A stretch of DNA of 64,000 bases, taken from the NCBI GenBank assembly GCA_947625735.1, contig CANQPL010000001.1:62001-126000 (forward strand), given 5' to 3'. Below the pieces are notes generated by a model that was given only the letters and a program-made list of their open reading frames with translations, made no database searches and was not told the DNA's origin. The DNA is from an uncultured Clostridia bacterium (GTDB lineage: Bacteria; Bacillota; Clostridia; Oscillospirales; Ruminococcaceae). Of this stretch, positions 1-10,848 are shown one piece after another; positions within the stretch are counted from its first letter, which is position 1; each line of letters begins with the position of its first letter. Both the position numbers and the translations under genes were made by a program.

Positions 1-24
1 AATAAGGCTGCGGCTGCCGTTTAA
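1..24 (+). CDS. possible 3' end of rpoB
   Basis: Reading frame 1 gives a short open stretch ending in TAA at 22-24 (residues NKAAAAV). It lies just upstream of rpoC, where the C-terminus of the RNA polymerase beta subunit is expected in Firmicutes. Seven codons are too few to recognise by sequence, so the call rests on position only. Confidence 0.35.
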   Translation, partial: NKAAAAV

Positions 25-50
25 CCCTATTTGCTAAGGAGTGTAAGCTT

Positions 51-3000
51 TTGGAACTTAATATTTTCGAGTCAATTAAAATTGGTCTTGCTTCCCCCGA
101 AAAAATCAAAAGCTGGTCATACGGCAGTGTTGAAAAGCCCGAGACTATCAACTACAGAACACAGAAGCCCGAGAGAGACGGTCTTTACTGCGAAAGGATC
201 TTCGGTCCTACAAAGGACTGGGAATGTCACTGCGGAAAATACAAGAAGATACGTTTCAAGGGCAAGGTCTGCGAACGCTGCGGAGTAGAGGTCACAAGGG
301 CAAAGGTAAGACGTGAGCGTATGGGTCATATCGCACTTGCGGCGCCTTGCTCTCATATCTGGTATTTCAAGGGTACTCCGTCCAGAATAGGACAGGTGCT
401 TGAAGTATCCCAGAAGCGTCTTGAAGAGGTACTTTACTTTACAAAATATATCGTTGTTGATGCAGGAACTACAGAGCTTACAAAGAAGCAGCTCCTCACA
501 GAGAAGGAATACTCCGATATGTATGAGAAGTATGAAAACGACTTCTATGCTGCTATGGGAGCTGAGGCGATCAAGGAGCTTCTTGAGGACTACGATCCCG
601 AAAAATACGATCAGTTCATTCTTGCTCACATTGAGGATTTTGCAGATGTAACGGGTCTTGATGAGGATCAGATCAGAGACTTTCTTGCAAAGCGTTTCCT
701 TGTTATCACCGACAACGGCGAAAATGAGAATTATTCCGTAGGACAGGTAATTTCAAGACTTGAATACAACACCGAGGTGCAGAAGTACAACTGGATCGAA
801 GCCGAAAAGAAAAGCGGCAAGGAAATAAAGGTCATCTACGGTTCAAAATACATCGAAAAACTGTTTGACGAGAATATCGCAGAGGAAAATTCCGAGGGCG
901 ATTATGACGAGATCGCCGACAAGTCAAAGTGGATAAACTGTCTCGAATGGCTCTGCAATGAGCTTCAGAATGAGCTGAAGGATCTTCCGGCAGGGCAGAA
1001 GCGCATAAAGCTGCTGAAAAGATTGGAAATCATAGAGTCCTTCCGTCAGTCGGGCAATAAGCCTGAGTGGATGGTTCTTGATGTTGTTCCTGTCATTCCT
1101 CCTGATCTTCGTCCTATGGTAATGCTGGACGGCGGCAGATACGCTACATCTGACCTTAACGACCTTTACAGACGTGTTATCAACAGAAATAACCGTCTTA
1201 AAAAGATGCTGGAGCTTGAAGCACCCGACATTATCATCAGAAACGAAAAAAGAATGCTCCAGGAGGCTGTGGACGCCCTTATCGACAACGGCAGACACGG
1301 CAGACCTGTAACAGGACCCAATAACCGTGCTCTTAAATCCCTTTCGGATATGCTCAAAGGAAAGCAGGGACGTTTCCGTCAGAATCTTCTCGGAAAGCGT
1401 GTTGACTATTCCGGACGTTCGGTTATCGTGGTAGGACCTGAACTTAAAATGTATCAGTGCGGTCTTCCGAAGGAAATGGCTCTTGAGCTGTTCAAGCCCT
1501 TTGTTATGAAGCGTCTTGTGGATACAGGAAAGTCTACAAATATAAAATCTGCCCGTAAAAAGGTTGACAGGGCGGAAAATGACGTCTGGGACGCACTGGA
1601 AAATGTTATCAAGGATCACCCCGTGCTTTTAAACCGTGCGCCTACACTTCACAGACTTGGTATACAGGCGTTTGAGCCGATACTTGTTGAGGGACGTGCA
1701 ATTAAGCTCCACCCGCTGGTTTGTACCGCATTCAATGCTGACTTTGACGGCGACCAGATGGCTGTGCATCTTCCTCTTTCGGCAGAGGCGCAGACAGAAG
1801 CAAGATTTTTAATGCTTGCCGCAAATAACCTTTTAAAGCCCTCAGACGGACGTCCTGTTGCCGTTCCCTCTCAGGATATGGTGCTGGGTTCATACTACCT
1901 TACTATGAAAAAAGAGGGCGAAAAGGGCGAGGGCAAGGTATTCAGAGATGTAAATGAAGCACTTATGGCGTATCAGGCGGGAGTTGTGACGCTTCATGCC
2001 GCAATTAAGGTGCGCATTTCTAAGGACGTAGGTGACAGGAGAGTTTCAAAGCTCATAGACTGCACCGTGGGACGCCTTATATTCAACGAAAATATTCCTC
2101 AGAATCTCGGTTATGTGGACAGAACCAATTCCGACAAGCAGTTTGATCTTGAAATAGATTTCCTTGTCAAGAAGGGTCAGCTTTCCGAGATAATTGAGCG
2201 CTGCATCAGGATCCACGGTACTACCACTACATCTGAGGTGCTTGACAGGATAAAAGCACTGGGATTCAAGTATTCTACACAGGCGGCAATAACTGTTGCG
2301 GTCTGCGATGCTGAAATTCCTAAGGAAAAGGCATCTATCCTTGCAGAAGCGGATAAGCAGGTCGAAAAGATCAATGCTATGTACCGCAGAGGATTTATTT
2401 CCGGTTCGGAAAAGTCCAAAAGATTTATTCAGATCTGGAACAGTGCCACTGATGACGTCACTACCTGCCTGAAAAATGACCTTGACAAGTATAACCCCAT
2501 TTTCATGATGGCGGATTCAGGTGCGAGAGGTTCGATCAATCAGATAAGACAGCTTGCAGGTATGAGAGGTCTTATTGCCAATACATCGGGTTCTACTATC
2601 GAAATGCCTATCAGAGCAAATTACCGTGAGGGTCTTAATATCCTTGAATACTTCATTTCCTCCAGAGGTGCCCGTAAGGGTCTGGCGGATACGGCGCTTC
2701 GTACTGCCGACTCGGGTTATCTTACAAGACGTCTTGTTGATGTATCTCAGGACGTTATTATCCGTGAGGAGGACTGCGGAACCGATGAGGGCATCGAGAT
2801 CTATACTATAAGAAACGGTTCGGAAATGATCGAGCCTTTGCAGGAACGTCTTGTGGGACGCTATCTTATGGACGATCTGAGAGATCCGAAAACAGGGGAT
2901 CTTCTTGTGTCAAAAAGCAAGCTGATAAGCGAGAGCGATGCAAAGAAGATAGTAGATGCGGGCATTGAAAAGGTTACTATCCGCTCGGTACTCAACTGTC

Positions 3001-3935
3001 ATGCAAAGTACGGAGTATGCGCAAAGTGCTACGGTGCTAACCTTGCAAACGGCAATCTTGTTGCAGTCGGCGAAGCAGTCGGAGTTATTGCGGCACAGTC
3101 TATAGGTGAGCCGGGTACACAGCTTACAATGAGAACATTCCACACGGGCGGTATCGCATCGGCTGACGATATTACACAGGGTCTTCCCCGAGTTGAAGAG
3201 CTGTTCGAGAGCAGACGTCCGAAAAATGCTGCCATTGTGGCACGTTTTGGCGGCAAGGTCCGCATGGAGGAGATAAAAAAGACAAGAAATGTCATTATTA
3301 CTGATGAGGAAACGGGAGATGAGGAATATTATCCCGTTCCCTACGGCTACAAGATCAAGGTTCATGAGGGAGATACTGTTTCCAAAGGCGAAGCGCTTAC
3401 GGAAGGTTCTATAAATCCGGGAGATGTGCTGGAGATCCTTGGTCAGCAGGCAGTACAGAATTATATCATTACCGAGGTACAGAAGGTATACCGCTTGCAG
3501 GGTGTTGATATCAACGATAAGCATATCGAGGTAATTGTCCGTCAGATGCTTAAAAAGGTAAGAGTAGAGGACGGCGGCTCAGGTTTCCTGCTTCCCGGCT
3601 CTGTGGTTGACAGAAAGGATATATATGCCGAAAATGACCGCATCAAGGAGAGAATGGAGGCAGGCGAGGAGGGTCTTAGCTTTGTGACCTACAAGCCCAT
3701 AATCCAGGGTATCACAAAGGCTTCCTCAAATTCCGACAGCTTCCTGTCTGCGGCTTCATTCCAGGAAACTACGAGGGCGCTCACCGATGCGGCAATCAAG
3801 GGCAAGACCGATTCGCTTCTCGGACTTAAAGAGAATGTTATTATCGGTAAGCTCATTCCCGCAGGAACAGGTATGGACGTTTATAATAATGTTCGCATTG
3901 TTAAGAATGAGGGCGAACATTCCATGACACACTAA
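51..3935 (+). CDS. rpoC: DNA-directed RNA polymerase subunit beta'
   Basis: This is the largest RNA polymerase subunit, holding the catalytic centre for transcription. The 1294-residue product has the N-terminal zinc site (C59, C61, C74, C77), the catalytic NADFDGDQM loop with D564, D566 and D568 binding Mg2+, and the second cysteine cluster near residues 908-992 ending in [11 protein letters not shown]. Length fits Firmicutes RpoC. The start is TTG at 51; AAGGAG at 36-41 lies 9 bases upstream and no closer ATG fits the family N-terminus. It is followed by an intrinsic terminator and then by a GNAT gene, not directly by rpsL. Confidence 0.98.
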   Translation: MELNIFESIKIGLASPEKIKSWSYGSVEKPETINYRTQKPERDGLYCERIFGPTKDWECHCGKYKKIRFKGKVCERCGVEVTRAKVRRERMGHIALAAPCSHIWYFKGTPSRIGQVLEVSQKRLEEVLYFTKYIVVDAGTTELTKKQLLTEKEYSDMYEKYENDFYAAMGAEAIKELLEDYDPEKYDQFILAHIEDFADVTGLDEDQIRDFLAKRFLVITDNGENENYSVGQVISRLEYNTEVQKYNWIEAEKKSGKEIKVIYGSKYIEKLFDENIAEENSEGDYDEIADKSKWINCLEWLCNELQNELKDLPAGQKRIKLLKRLEIIESFRQSGNKPEWMVLDVVPVIPPDLRPMVMLDGGRYATSDLNDLYRRVINRNNRLKKMLELEAPDIIIRNEKRMLQEAVDALIDNGRHGRPVTGPNNRALKSLSDMLKGKQGRFRQNLLGKRVDYSGRSVIVVGPELKMYQCGLPKEMALELFKPFVMKRLVDTGKSTNIKSARKKVDRAENDVWDALENVIKDHPVLLNRAPTLHRLGIQAFEPILVEGRAIKLHPLVCTAFNADFDGDQMAVHLPLSAEAQTEARFLMLAANNLLKPSDGRPVAVPSQDMVLGSYYLTMKKEGEKGEGKVFRDVNEALMAYQAGVVTLHAAIKVRISKDVGDRRVSKLIDCTVGRLIFNENIPQNLGYVDRTNSDKQFDLEIDFLVKKGQLSEIIERCIRIHGTTTTSEVLDRIKALGFKYSTQAAITVAVCDAEIPKEKASILAEADKQVEKINAMYRRGFISGSEKSKRFIQIWNSATDDVTTCLKNDLDKYNPIFMMADSGARGSINQIRQLAGMRGLIANTSGSTIEMPIRANYREGLNILEYFISSRGARKGLADTALRTADSGYLTRRLVDVSQDVIIREEDCGTDEGIEIYTIRNGSEMIEPLQERLVGRYLMDDLRDPKTGDLLVSKSKLISESDAKKIVDAGIEKVTIRSVLNCHAKYGVCAKCYGANLANGNLVAVGEAVGVIAAQSIGEPGTQLTMRTFHTGGIASADDITQGLPRVEELFESRRPKNAAIVARFGGKVRMEEIKKTRNVIITDEETGDEEYYPVPYGYKIKVHEGDTVSKGEALTEGSINPGDVLEILGQQAVQNYIITEVQKVYRLQGVDINDKHIEVIVRQMLKKVRVEDGGSGFLLPGSVVDRKDIYAENDRIKERMEAGEEGLSFVTYKPIIQGITKASSNSDSFLSAASFQETTRALTDAAIKGKTDSLLGLKENVIIGKLIPAGTGMDVYNNVRIVKNEGEHSMTH

Positions 3936-3942
3936 AATACAA

Positions 3943-3973
3943 TGGCTGCCGTTTCTTGCGGCAGCCAAATTTT
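3943..3973 (+). terminator. intrinsic terminator after rpoC
   Basis: A perfect 9-bp inverted repeat (TGGCTGCCG at 3943-3951, CGGCAGCCA at 3959-3967) with a 7-base loop is followed by AATTTT. The U-tract is short, so some read-through is likely. It would end the rpoBC transcript. Confidence 0.75.
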
Positions 3974-4023
3974 ACGCCGATTTACATATAAAATGCAGAT
4001 GAAAAAAGATTACAGGAGGCAAA

Positions 4024-4548
4024 ATGATATACTATAAAGATAATGATCTGATCGTTCGGGATCTGTGCGAACAGGATATAGATGTTTTTGTTGCCGGGGA
4101 GATCGCTCAGGGCTGGCTTGGTGCAAAAAGGGACAAGCTGGAAATGCGTCTGCGCCATAAAACGGAATTGGGGGCAATTCCCATAGCAGCGGAATTTAAT
4201 GGAAATGCTGCGGGCTATGTGACAGTTTATCCGGATTCAAAGTGGGGAGTGTTTGCAAATAAGGGCTATTGTGAGATAGTGGACTTCGCCGTTCTTGAAA
4301 AATACCGCAGACACGGTATCGGGAGCAGGCTTATGGACGCTGCCGAGAAAATAGCAGCCGTACATTCGGATACGGTTTATCTTGCCGTGGGGCTTCACAG
4401 CGGTTACGGCAGCGCACAGAGAATGTATATTAAAAGAGGGTACATTCCCGACGGCGGGGGAGTATGGTACGGGGACAGGGTATGTCCCGAAAATGCTCAG
4501 TGTAAAAATGATGATGACCTGAATCTGTATCTATATAAGAAGCTGTAA
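4024..4548 (+). CDS. GNAT family N-acetyltransferase
   Basis: This 174-residue protein is probably a soluble enzyme that transfers an acetyl group from acetyl-CoA to an unknown amine. The acetyl-CoA pyrophosphate-binding motif is visible as RRHGIGSRLM near residues 98-107, after a beta strand typical of the GNAT fold (EIVDFAVLEKY). AGGAGG at 4014-4019 sits 4 bases before the ATG. It occupies the spot between rpoC and rpsL where many Firmicutes carry an L7Ae-like ribosomal protein gene. The substrate cannot be read from the sequence. Confidence 0.8.
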   Translation: MIYYKDNDLIVRDLCEQDIDVFVAGEIAQGWLGAKRDKLEMRLRHKTELGAIPIAAEFNGNAAGYVTVYPDSKWGVFANKGYCEIVDFAVLEKYRRHGIGSRLMDAAEKIAAVHSDTVYLAVGLHSGYGSAQRMYIKRGYIPDGGGVWYGDRVCPENAQCKNDDDLNLYLYKKL

Positions 4549-4644
4549 ATTTGGTAATAATAAGTAATAAATTGTGAGGAGAATACCAAAAAATTAGTTA
4601 AAGCTACAAAAACAAAAATATTTAGCCGAATTTGTATAAAATGC

Positions 4645-4673
4645 TTGACAAGCGGGAAAAATGCGTGTATAAT
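4645..4673 (+). promoter_or_regulatory. consensus sigma-A promoter of the rpsL operon
   Basis: TTGACA at 4645-4650 and TATAAT at 4668-4673 are both perfect consensus hexamers separated by 17 bases. The predicted start of transcription is about 75 bases before rpsL. A promoter this strong fits a ribosomal protein operon. Confidence 0.9.
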
Positions 4674-4755
4674 AAATAAATGTGGGTGATTATATAGGTA
4701 AATTATGCTTATATGAGCTGCAAAGCCCGCAAATCTTATGAAAGGAGATGTATAA

Positions 4756-5175
4756 ATGCCTACCTTTAACCAGTTGGTTCGCAAGGGAAGAGAGGTTATC
4801 GAGAAGAAGTCTACCGCTCCTGCACTTCAGAAGGGTTATAACTCCAAGAAGAAGGTCGCTATTGATCTCAGCTCACCTCAGAAGAGAGGCGTATGTACTG
4901 CTGTAAGAACGGCTACACCTAAAAAGCCTAACTCTGCTATGAGAAAAATCGCCAGAGTAAAGCTCACTAACGGCAATGAAGTTACAGCTTACATTCCCGG
5001 TATCGGTCATAATCTTCAGGAACACTCTGTTGTACTTATCAGAGGCGGAAGAGTAAAGGATCTCCCCGGTGTGCGTTACCACATCATCAGAGGTACACTC
5101 GATGCTCAGGGCGTTGCCAAGAGAAATCAGGCTCGTTCCAAGTACGGAGCAAAGAGACCCAAAGCCGGCAAGTAA
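4756..5175 (+). CDS. rpsL: 30S ribosomal protein S12
   Basis: S12 is part of the decoding centre of the small ribosomal subunit. The 139-residue product has the conserved TPKKPNSA loop with K56 and K57, and the KDLPGVRYH segment whose Asp is the methylthiolation site known in other bacteria. The lysine positions where substitution gives streptomycin resistance are wild type by eye. AAAGGAG lies 9-10 bases before the ATG. A consensus promoter lies 75 bases upstream, and rpsG follows after a 140-base spacer. Confidence 0.98.
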   Translation: MPTFNQLVRKGREVIEKKSTAPALQKGYNSKKKVAIDLSSPQKRGVCTAVRTATPKKPNSAMRKIARVKLTNGNEVTAYIPGIGHNLQEHSVVLIRGGRVKDLPGVRYHIIRGTLDAQGVAKRNQARSKYGAKRPKAGK

Positions 5176-5315
5176 TCGGCAAAAATCGTAAACTCAATAC
5201 AACCACACAGTGATTTTTGTGGAGGATTTATTATATATATGACCTCTGCATTGGACGACGTGTCGTGGATGAAACGAGTACCTATGATATCATTATTATG
5301 AAGGAGGGAAGTATT
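5176..5315 (+). other. rpsL-rpsG intergenic leader
   Basis: This 140-base spacer is unusually long for the str operon. It contains a short dyad (ACGACGTGTCGT near 5258) and a second Shine-Dalgarno-like GTGGAGG near 5219 that is not followed by a usable start. It could be the site of S7 or S12 autoregulation, as known for the rpsL-rpsG spacer in E. coli, but no recognisable motif is visible. Confidence 0.3.
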
Positions 5316-5786
5316 GTGCCAAGAAGAGGTAGAATAGCAAAGCGTGAGGTTCTCAGCGATCCTGTATACAATTCCGAGATCGTAACACGTCTTATCAACA
5401 ATATCATGCTTGACGGCAAAAAGGGTGTTGCTCAAAAGATCGTTTACGGTGCATTTGATATCGTTGCGGAAAAGACAGGCAAGGATGCTCTCGAAGCATT
5501 CAATGAAGCGCTGGAAAACATCATGCCTCTGCTGGAGGTAAAGGCTCGCCGTGTAGGCGGTGCGACTTATCAGGTACCTATGGAGGTAAGACCCGAGAGA
5601 AAGCAGACTCTTGGACTCAGATGGCTTACAACCTACGCTCGCGCAAGAAACGAAAAGACCATGAAGGAAAGACTGGCTGCCGAAATTATGGACGCTATGA
5701 ACGGAATGGGCGGTGCTTGCAAGAAGCGTGAGGATACTCACAAGATGGCTGAGGCTAACAAGGCGTTCGCACATTACAGATGGTGA
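5316..5786 (+). CDS. rpsG: 30S ribosomal protein S7
   Basis: S7 nucleates assembly of the 30S head domain and contacts the E-site tRNA. The product is 156 residues from the GTG at 5316, exactly the usual length, beginning [19 protein letters not shown] at 5301-5308 is well placed for this GTG. The frame stays open upstream to 5217, but that extension does not match S7 and lacks its own binding site, so it is left out. Conserved blocks include [15 protein letters not shown] and the C-terminal [15 protein letters not shown]. Confidence 0.96.
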   Translation: MPRRGRIAKREVLSDPVYNSEIVTRLINNIMLDGKKGVAQKIVYGAFDIVAEKTGKDALEAFNEALENIMPLLEVKARRVGGATYQVPMEVRPERKQTLGLRWLTTYARARNEKTMKERLAAEIMDAMNGMGGACKKREDTHKMAEANKAFAHYRW

Positions 5787-5863
5787 CCGCATTTTTATGT
5801 CACAGAACATCGTTATAACAGAAACGACGGCAGATACTGCCGCAAAATGTTGGAGGAAAAGCT

Positions 5864-7945
5864 ATGCCAAGAGATTGTTCACTTGAAAAAACAAGAAATA
5901 TTGGTATAATGGCTCACATTGACGCAGGTAAAACAACTACCACAGAGCGTATCCTCTTCTATACGGGCGTAAACCACAAGATCGGTGAGACCCATGAAGG
6001 CTCTGCGACAATGGACTGGATGGCTCAGGAGCAGGAAAGAGGTATTACCATCACCTCCGCTGCTACCACCGCCTACTGGGCAGGCCATAGAATCAATATC
6101 ATCGACACCCCGGGCCACGTTGACTTTACAGTAGAGGTTGAGCGTTCACTCAGAGTACTCGACGGTTCTGTAACGGTTTTCTGTGCAAAGGGCGGTGTTG
6201 AACCTCAGTCTGAGACTGTATGGCGTCAGGCTGACAAATATAAAGTACCCAGAATGGCATATGTCAACAAGATGGACATTATGGGTGCAAATTTCTTCCG
6301 TGTTGTAGAGATGATGCATGAGCGTCTTAAATGCAATGCGGTACCTATCCAGCTCCCTATCGGCTCTGAGGAGACCTTTAAGGGTATCATTGACCTGGTA
6401 GAGATGAAGGCGGACGTTTACTATGATGATCTCGGAAAGGACATCAGAGTAGAGGATATCCCCGAGGATATGCTGGATCTTGCAAATGAATATCATGAAA
6501 AGCTCATCGAGGCTGCTGCCGAGATGGACGATGAAATTATGGAGAAATATCTCGAGGGTGAAGAGCTTACCATCGAGGAGGTTAAAAAGTGTATTCGTGA
6601 GGGCTGTATACAGAACAAGCTGGTGCCTGTTACCTGCGGTACTTCTTACAGAAACAAGGGCGTTCAGAAGCTGCTTGATGCTGTAGTTGACTATATGCCC
6701 TCTCCTCTTGATATCCCTGCTATCAAGGGCGTTGACCCCGATACAGGCGAGGAAACAGAAAGACCTACCTCAGATGAAGAGCCTTTCTCTGCTCTTGCAT
6801 TCAAGATCGCTACCGACCCGTTTGTAGGTAAGCTCTGCTATTTCAGAGTATATTCCGGTACAGTCGATGCAGGCGCAACCGTTCTCAATGCCACAAAGGA
6901 CAACAATGAGAGAATGGGACGTATTCTCCAGATGCATTCCAATCACAGAAAGGATATCGAAACCTGCTATGCAGGCGATATTGCTGCTTGTGTTGGTCTT
7001 AAAAATACCACAACAGGTGATACGCTTTGCGATCCTAAACATCCTGTAATTCTCGAATCCATGGAATTCCCGGAGCCTGTTATCCAGCTCGCTATCGAGC
7101 CTAAGACTAAAGCAGGTCAGGAGAAAATGGGTATCGGTCTTTCCAAGCTTGCTGAGGAGGATCCTACTTTCAGAACATGGACAGATGAAGAAACAGGACA
7201 GACAATTATCGCAGGTATGGGTGAGCTTCACCTTGACATTATCGTTGACCGGCTTTTAAGAGAGTTTAAGGTCGAGGCAAATGTGGGCGCACCTCAGGTT
7301 GCATATAAGGAGACTATCAAGAAGCTTGCTGATGTTGACCACAAATATGCTCGTCAGTCGGGTGGTAAGGGTCAGTACGGTCATGTAAAGATCAGAGTAT
7401 CTCCCAACGAGTCCGGTAAGGGCTATGAGTTCACAAACTCCGTTGTTGGCGGTGCTATCCCCAAGGAGTATATTCCCGCTGTTGACAAGGGTATCCAGGG
7501 CGCAATGAAAGCAGGTGTACTTGCAGGATATCAGGTAGTTGACGTAAAGGTTGAGCTGTATGACGGCTCATACCATGAGGTCGACTCTTCGGAAATGGCG
7601 TTCTCAATTGCAGGTTCAATGGCGTTCAAGGAGGCTATGAAGAAGGCAGATCCCTGCATTCTTGAACCTATCATGAAGGTGTCCGTATTCGTTCCGGAGG
7701 ACTTCATGGGAACGGTTATCGGTGATCTTAACTCCCGCCGCGGTCAGATCCTCGGTCAGGAGGTAAACAACGGTACGGCACAGGTAGATGCACTTGTTCC
7801 TCTGTCTGAAATGTTCGGTTATTCCAATGACCTTCGTTCAAAGACTCAGGGCAGAGGCAACTATACAATGGAGCCTGACAGCTACACCGAGGTTCCTCGT
7901 TCTGTTGCAGAGAAGATCATGTCTGCAAGAAATAAAACGAACTGA
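5864..7945 (+). CDS. fusA: translation elongation factor G
   Basis: EF-G is the GTPase that drives ribosomal translocation and, with RRF, recycling. The 693-residue protein has the P-loop AHIDAGKT (residues 17-24), the G3 motif DTPGHVDF, the G4 motif NKMD, and a full set of domains II-V ending near [13 protein letters not shown] lies 8 bases before the ATG. It follows rpsG by 77 bases and probably shares its transcript, with tuf having an additional promoter downstream. Confidence 0.98.
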   Translation: MPRDCSLEKTRNIGIMAHIDAGKTTTTERILFYTGVNHKIGETHEGSATMDWMAQEQERGITITSAATTAYWAGHRINIIDTPGHVDFTVEVERSLRVLDGSVTVFCAKGGVEPQSETVWRQADKYKVPRMAYVNKMDIMGANFFRVVEMMHERLKCNAVPIQLPIGSEETFKGIIDLVEMKADVYYDDLGKDIRVEDIPEDMLDLANEYHEKLIEAAAEMDDEIMEKYLEGEELTIEEVKKCIREGCIQNKLVPVTCGTSYRNKGVQKLLDAVVDYMPSPLDIPAIKGVDPDTGEETERPTSDEEPFSALAFKIATDPFVGKLCYFRVYSGTVDAGATVLNATKDNNERMGRILQMHSNHRKDIETCYAGDIAACVGLKNTTTGDTLCDPKHPVILESMEFPEPVIQLAIEPKTKAGQEKMGIGLSKLAEEDPTFRTWTDEETGQTIIAGMGELHLDIIVDRLLREFKVEANVGAPQVAYKETIKKLADVDHKYARQSGGKGQYGHVKIRVSPNESGKGYEFTNSVVGGAIPKEYIPAVDKGIQGAMKAGVLAGYQVVDVKVELYDGSYHEVDSSEMAFSIAGSMAFKEAMKKADPCILEPIMKVSVFVPEDFMGTVIGDLNSRRGQILGQEVNNGTAQVDALVPLSEMFGYSNDLRSKTQGRGNYTMEPDSYTEVPRSVAEKIMSARNKTN

Positions 7946-7971
7946 TTTATTTAAAAATTTACAAAATATGC

Positions 7972-8000
7972 TTGCATTTTATTTTAAAATCTGTTAAAAT
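7972..8000 (+). promoter_or_regulatory. sigma-A promoter of tuf
   Basis: TTGCAT at 7972-7977 and TAAAAT at 7995-8000 are separated by 17 bases. A TG dinucleotide at 7992-7993 makes an extended -10 element. It lies between fusA and tuf, so EF-Tu can be made independently of the str operon. Confidence 0.8.
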
Positions 8001-8045
8001 AAATGTATCAGCTTAAAACCAAAACTAAAAAGGAGGAAAATTCCA

Positions 8046-9248
<1,203 letters not shown>

Positions 9249-9263
9249 TTGAGCTTTTAACGT

Positions 9264-9296
9264 GATCCCGTCGGAGTATTCCGGCGGGGTCTTTTT
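9264..9296 (+). terminator. intrinsic terminator after tuf
   Basis: GATCCCGTCGGA (9264-9275) pairs with TCCGGCGGGGTC (9280-9291), with a GU pair, and is followed by TTTTT. This is a strong terminator 15 bases after the tuf stop codon. Confidence 0.92.
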
Positions 9297-9605
9297 AATT
9301 CGGCAGTCTGCTTAATTTAATATCGTATCCGAAAGCTGTTTTGGATTTTTATTTGATTTAAAAAAAGCTGTGTCACAACAAGCGAGTTGAACCTGCGGTC
9401 GGGTCGCTCAAAAATTTTGCATTATTTTTTCGATAGTAATTCGGTAAATTTATTTTTATGTAATGTTTAGTTCCCGTTTGCCTGATATTACAGTTACCGA
9501 GTTACTGTGTAAAAGTTTTTTGCAAATCATACCAACGAGGTGGCAGCGGGTTTCACCGTTGAGGTGCAGGCAGGGTCACCCTGCAAATTGGAATTCAGAG
9601 GTGCA
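9297..9605 (+). other. non-coding block with long imperfect hairpin
   Basis: No credible gene is present. The block holds a 13-bp inverted repeat with one mismatch (9435-9447 with 9494-9506) that encloses a second perfect 6-bp repeat (TGTAAT 9459-9464, ATTACA 9487-9492), so a 72-base stem-loop is possible. A separate compact palindrome GCAGGGT-C-ACCCTGC lies at 9570-9584. These could be part of a small RNA or the scar of a mobile element. I do not recognise the family. Confidence 0.35.
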
Positions 9606-9619
9606 ATGAGTGAAAAAAA

Positions 9620-10039
9620 TTGAAATGTTTGAACCATGGTTTTTCATTTTTTTTTGGGGTTTTTCATCTTCATAGAATTTGGGGATTACTTGATAGAAAT
9701 TCTTATGCGGATTTTTGGATTGGTATTATGGAGCATAAAGGCTGGTTCTATTATCTGCTAATGGGCATTTTAGCAATACTTTGTATATTTGGGATAATGA
9801 CTTTTCTAAAAAACATTCATCATAATTTTTGGTGGCGGTGGATATACATTTTTGGTGGCAGCTATGTATTATTTGATCTGTTTGCTATTGCAGCAGGATT
9901 AGAGTTTTGGCATAAGCTCATTTTACAAATGTACGACATATCTGCTTCATACCGGAATATATTGTGGATTCTTTTTATTATAATGGGTGGGGCAGTTTTT
10001 GTTCCGGGTATAAAATTACTAAAAGATATGAATAAATGA
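9620..10039 (+). CDS. small membrane protein, possibly frameshifted at its 5' end
   Basis: The 139-residue product is hydrophobic with three likely membrane spans (about residues 43-62, 75-92 and 112-132) and is not recognised. The in-frame start is TTG at 9620, with no good ribosome binding site. A better start, ATG at 9606 preceded by AGAGGTG, is in another frame and runs through homopolymers (seven A at 9613-9619, nine T at 9647-9655). Removing one base from each run would give a continuous protein beginning MSEKIEMFEPWFF. It is therefore either a decayed gene or one with sequence errors. It lies between tuf and a convergent ferredoxin gene. Confidence 0.5.
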   Translation: MKCLNHGFSFFFGVFHLHRIWGLLDRNSYADFWIGIMEHKGWFYYLLMGILAILCIFGIMTFLKNIHHNFWWRWIYIFGGSYVLFDLFAIAAGLEFWHKLILQMYDISASYRNILWILFIIMGGAVFVPGIKLLKDMNK

Positions 10040-10103
10040 ATTATAATTTATTTAAAAATAAAACAAAAATGCTAAAAATCAACCCTTATGTTGTGACAAA
10101 GCA

Positions 10104-10133
10104 TAAAAAAAGAACTGCCGCAGGCTGCGGCAG
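10104..10133 (-). terminator. intrinsic terminator after the ferredoxin gene
   Basis: On the minus strand CTGCCGCA and TGCGGCAG (10115-10133) form an 8-bp stem with a 3-base loop, followed by TTCTTTTTTT. It lies 24 bases past the ferredoxin stop codon. The A-rich side also faces the end of the convergent membrane ORF. Confidence 0.88.
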
Positions 10134-10156
10134 CCCCAAAAGTATTGCCAAAAAAA

Positions 10157-10327
10157 TTATTCGGCGGAAGGTGCGGAAACGGGACATACATCTGCACAAG
10201 CTCCGCAGTCGATGCAGGTATCTGCATCAATTTCATATTTCCCGTCCCCCTCGGAAATAGCGGTAACGGGACATCCGTCTGCACAAGCACCGCAGCTTAT
10301 GCAAGCATCGGAAATTTTGTAAGCCAT
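10157..10327 (-). CDS. 2[4Fe-4S] ferredoxin
   Basis: A 56-residue clostridial-type ferredoxin that carries low-potential electrons between soluble redox enzymes. Two cluster motifs are intact: CISCGACADGCP (C9, C12, C15, C19) and CIDCGACADVCP (C38, C41, C44, C48). AAGGAGG lies at 10336-10342, 8 bases before the ATG. It has its own promoter and terminator, so it is a single-gene unit. It is the kind of partner that the pathway at the far end of this window (HdrA/FlxABCD) would need, but there is no direct link in the sequence. Confidence 0.95.
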   Translation of the reverse strand: MAYKISDACISCGACADGCPVTAISEGDGKYEIDADTCIDCGACADVCPVSAPSAE

Positions 10328-10359
10328 GGTAAAAACCTCCTTTTATTATCTATGCTTCT

Positions 10360-10388
10360 ATTCTATCATACTTCTTCGGAAAATGCAA
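10360..10388 (-). promoter_or_regulatory. sigma-A promoter of the ferredoxin gene
   Basis: On the minus strand TTGCAT (10388-10383) and TAGAAT (10365-10360) are 17 bases apart, with a TG one base before the -10 (extended -10). The predicted mRNA start is about 20 bases before the ribosome binding site. The 200 bases further upstream (10389-10593) are AT-rich and I see no feature in them. Confidence 0.8.
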
Positions 10389-10593
10389 GAGTTATTTTTG
10401 TATTTTTTTAAAATTCTGTTTGCTGTACTGTTTTTAATTTTGTTATGAATTTATCACTATTAAATATATATTTCTTTTTTAAAAATTATATTTAAATTAT
10501 TTCCCGTTATCCTTGTTTATATTGTACTTTATCTAAAAAATACACGTGTTTTTTGTTAATTTTTTTATTTCTGAAAATATTTTCTTGAAACAC

Positions 10594-10622
10594 TTGAAAT
10601 TTGCGTCAAAATAAGTTACAAT
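10594..10622 (+). promoter_or_regulatory. sigma-A promoter of the purine operon
   Basis: TTGAAA at 10594-10599 and TACAAT at 10617-10622 are separated by 17 bases. This would start a leader of about 220 bases before purE that contains a small ORF and a terminator. Confidence 0.75.
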
Positions 10623-10662
10623 ATAAATGTGCTTATGCGTAAAATGAGATGGAGGAATTTCC

Positions 10663-10800
10663 GTGATTATATACTGCATTGGTATAAAAAACAAAAGCTG
10701 TATAAAATTCCGGTCTGCTCAGGCTTACCGCTGTTTTTCTGTACGCTTTTTTGAAAATGTCTCCTTATCTGACGAAATAGGTATATATTCTTGCATATAA
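10663..10800 (+). CDS. 45-codon leader ORF upstream of purE
   Basis: A GTG at 10663 preceded by GGAGG (10651-10655, spacing 7) opens a 45-codon frame. Its TAA at 10798-10800 overlaps the first two bases of the terminator stem upstream of purE. The peptide starts MIIYCIGIKNK, is rich in Ile and has four Cys; no known domain is visible. A ribosome reaching the stop would cover the left arm of the terminator and allow transcription into purE. The ORF, its binding site and the overlap are seen directly; an attenuation role is inferred. Confidence 0.5.
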   Translation: MIIYCIGIKNKSCIKFRSAQAYRCFSVRFFENVSLSDEIGIYSCI

Positions 10801-10831
10801 CTGTGGTGTACTGCCGCAGTTTTTGTTTTTT
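10799..10831 (+). terminator. intrinsic terminator / attenuator in the purE leader
   Basis: AACTGTGG (10799-10806) pairs with CCGCAGTT (10814-10821) and is followed by TTTGTTTTTT. It lies between the promoter and purE, only 18 bases before the purE start, so it must be conditional. An upstream segment CAAAAGCTG (10692-10700) can pair with CAGTTTTTG (10817-10825) over nine positions including one GU, which is a possible antiterminator. Confidence 0.75.
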
Positions 10832-10848
10832 TGAAAGGAAGTTTTAGT

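Noticed and set aside
5217-5315. Upstream extension of the rpsG reading frame
   Set aside because: S7 is 156 residues from the GTG at 5316, which has AAGGAGGG; the extension does not match S7.
10623-10848. A purine (guanine/adenine) or PRPP riboswitch before purE
   Set aside because: The conserved core sequences of those classes are not visible; only a leader ORF and terminator are.
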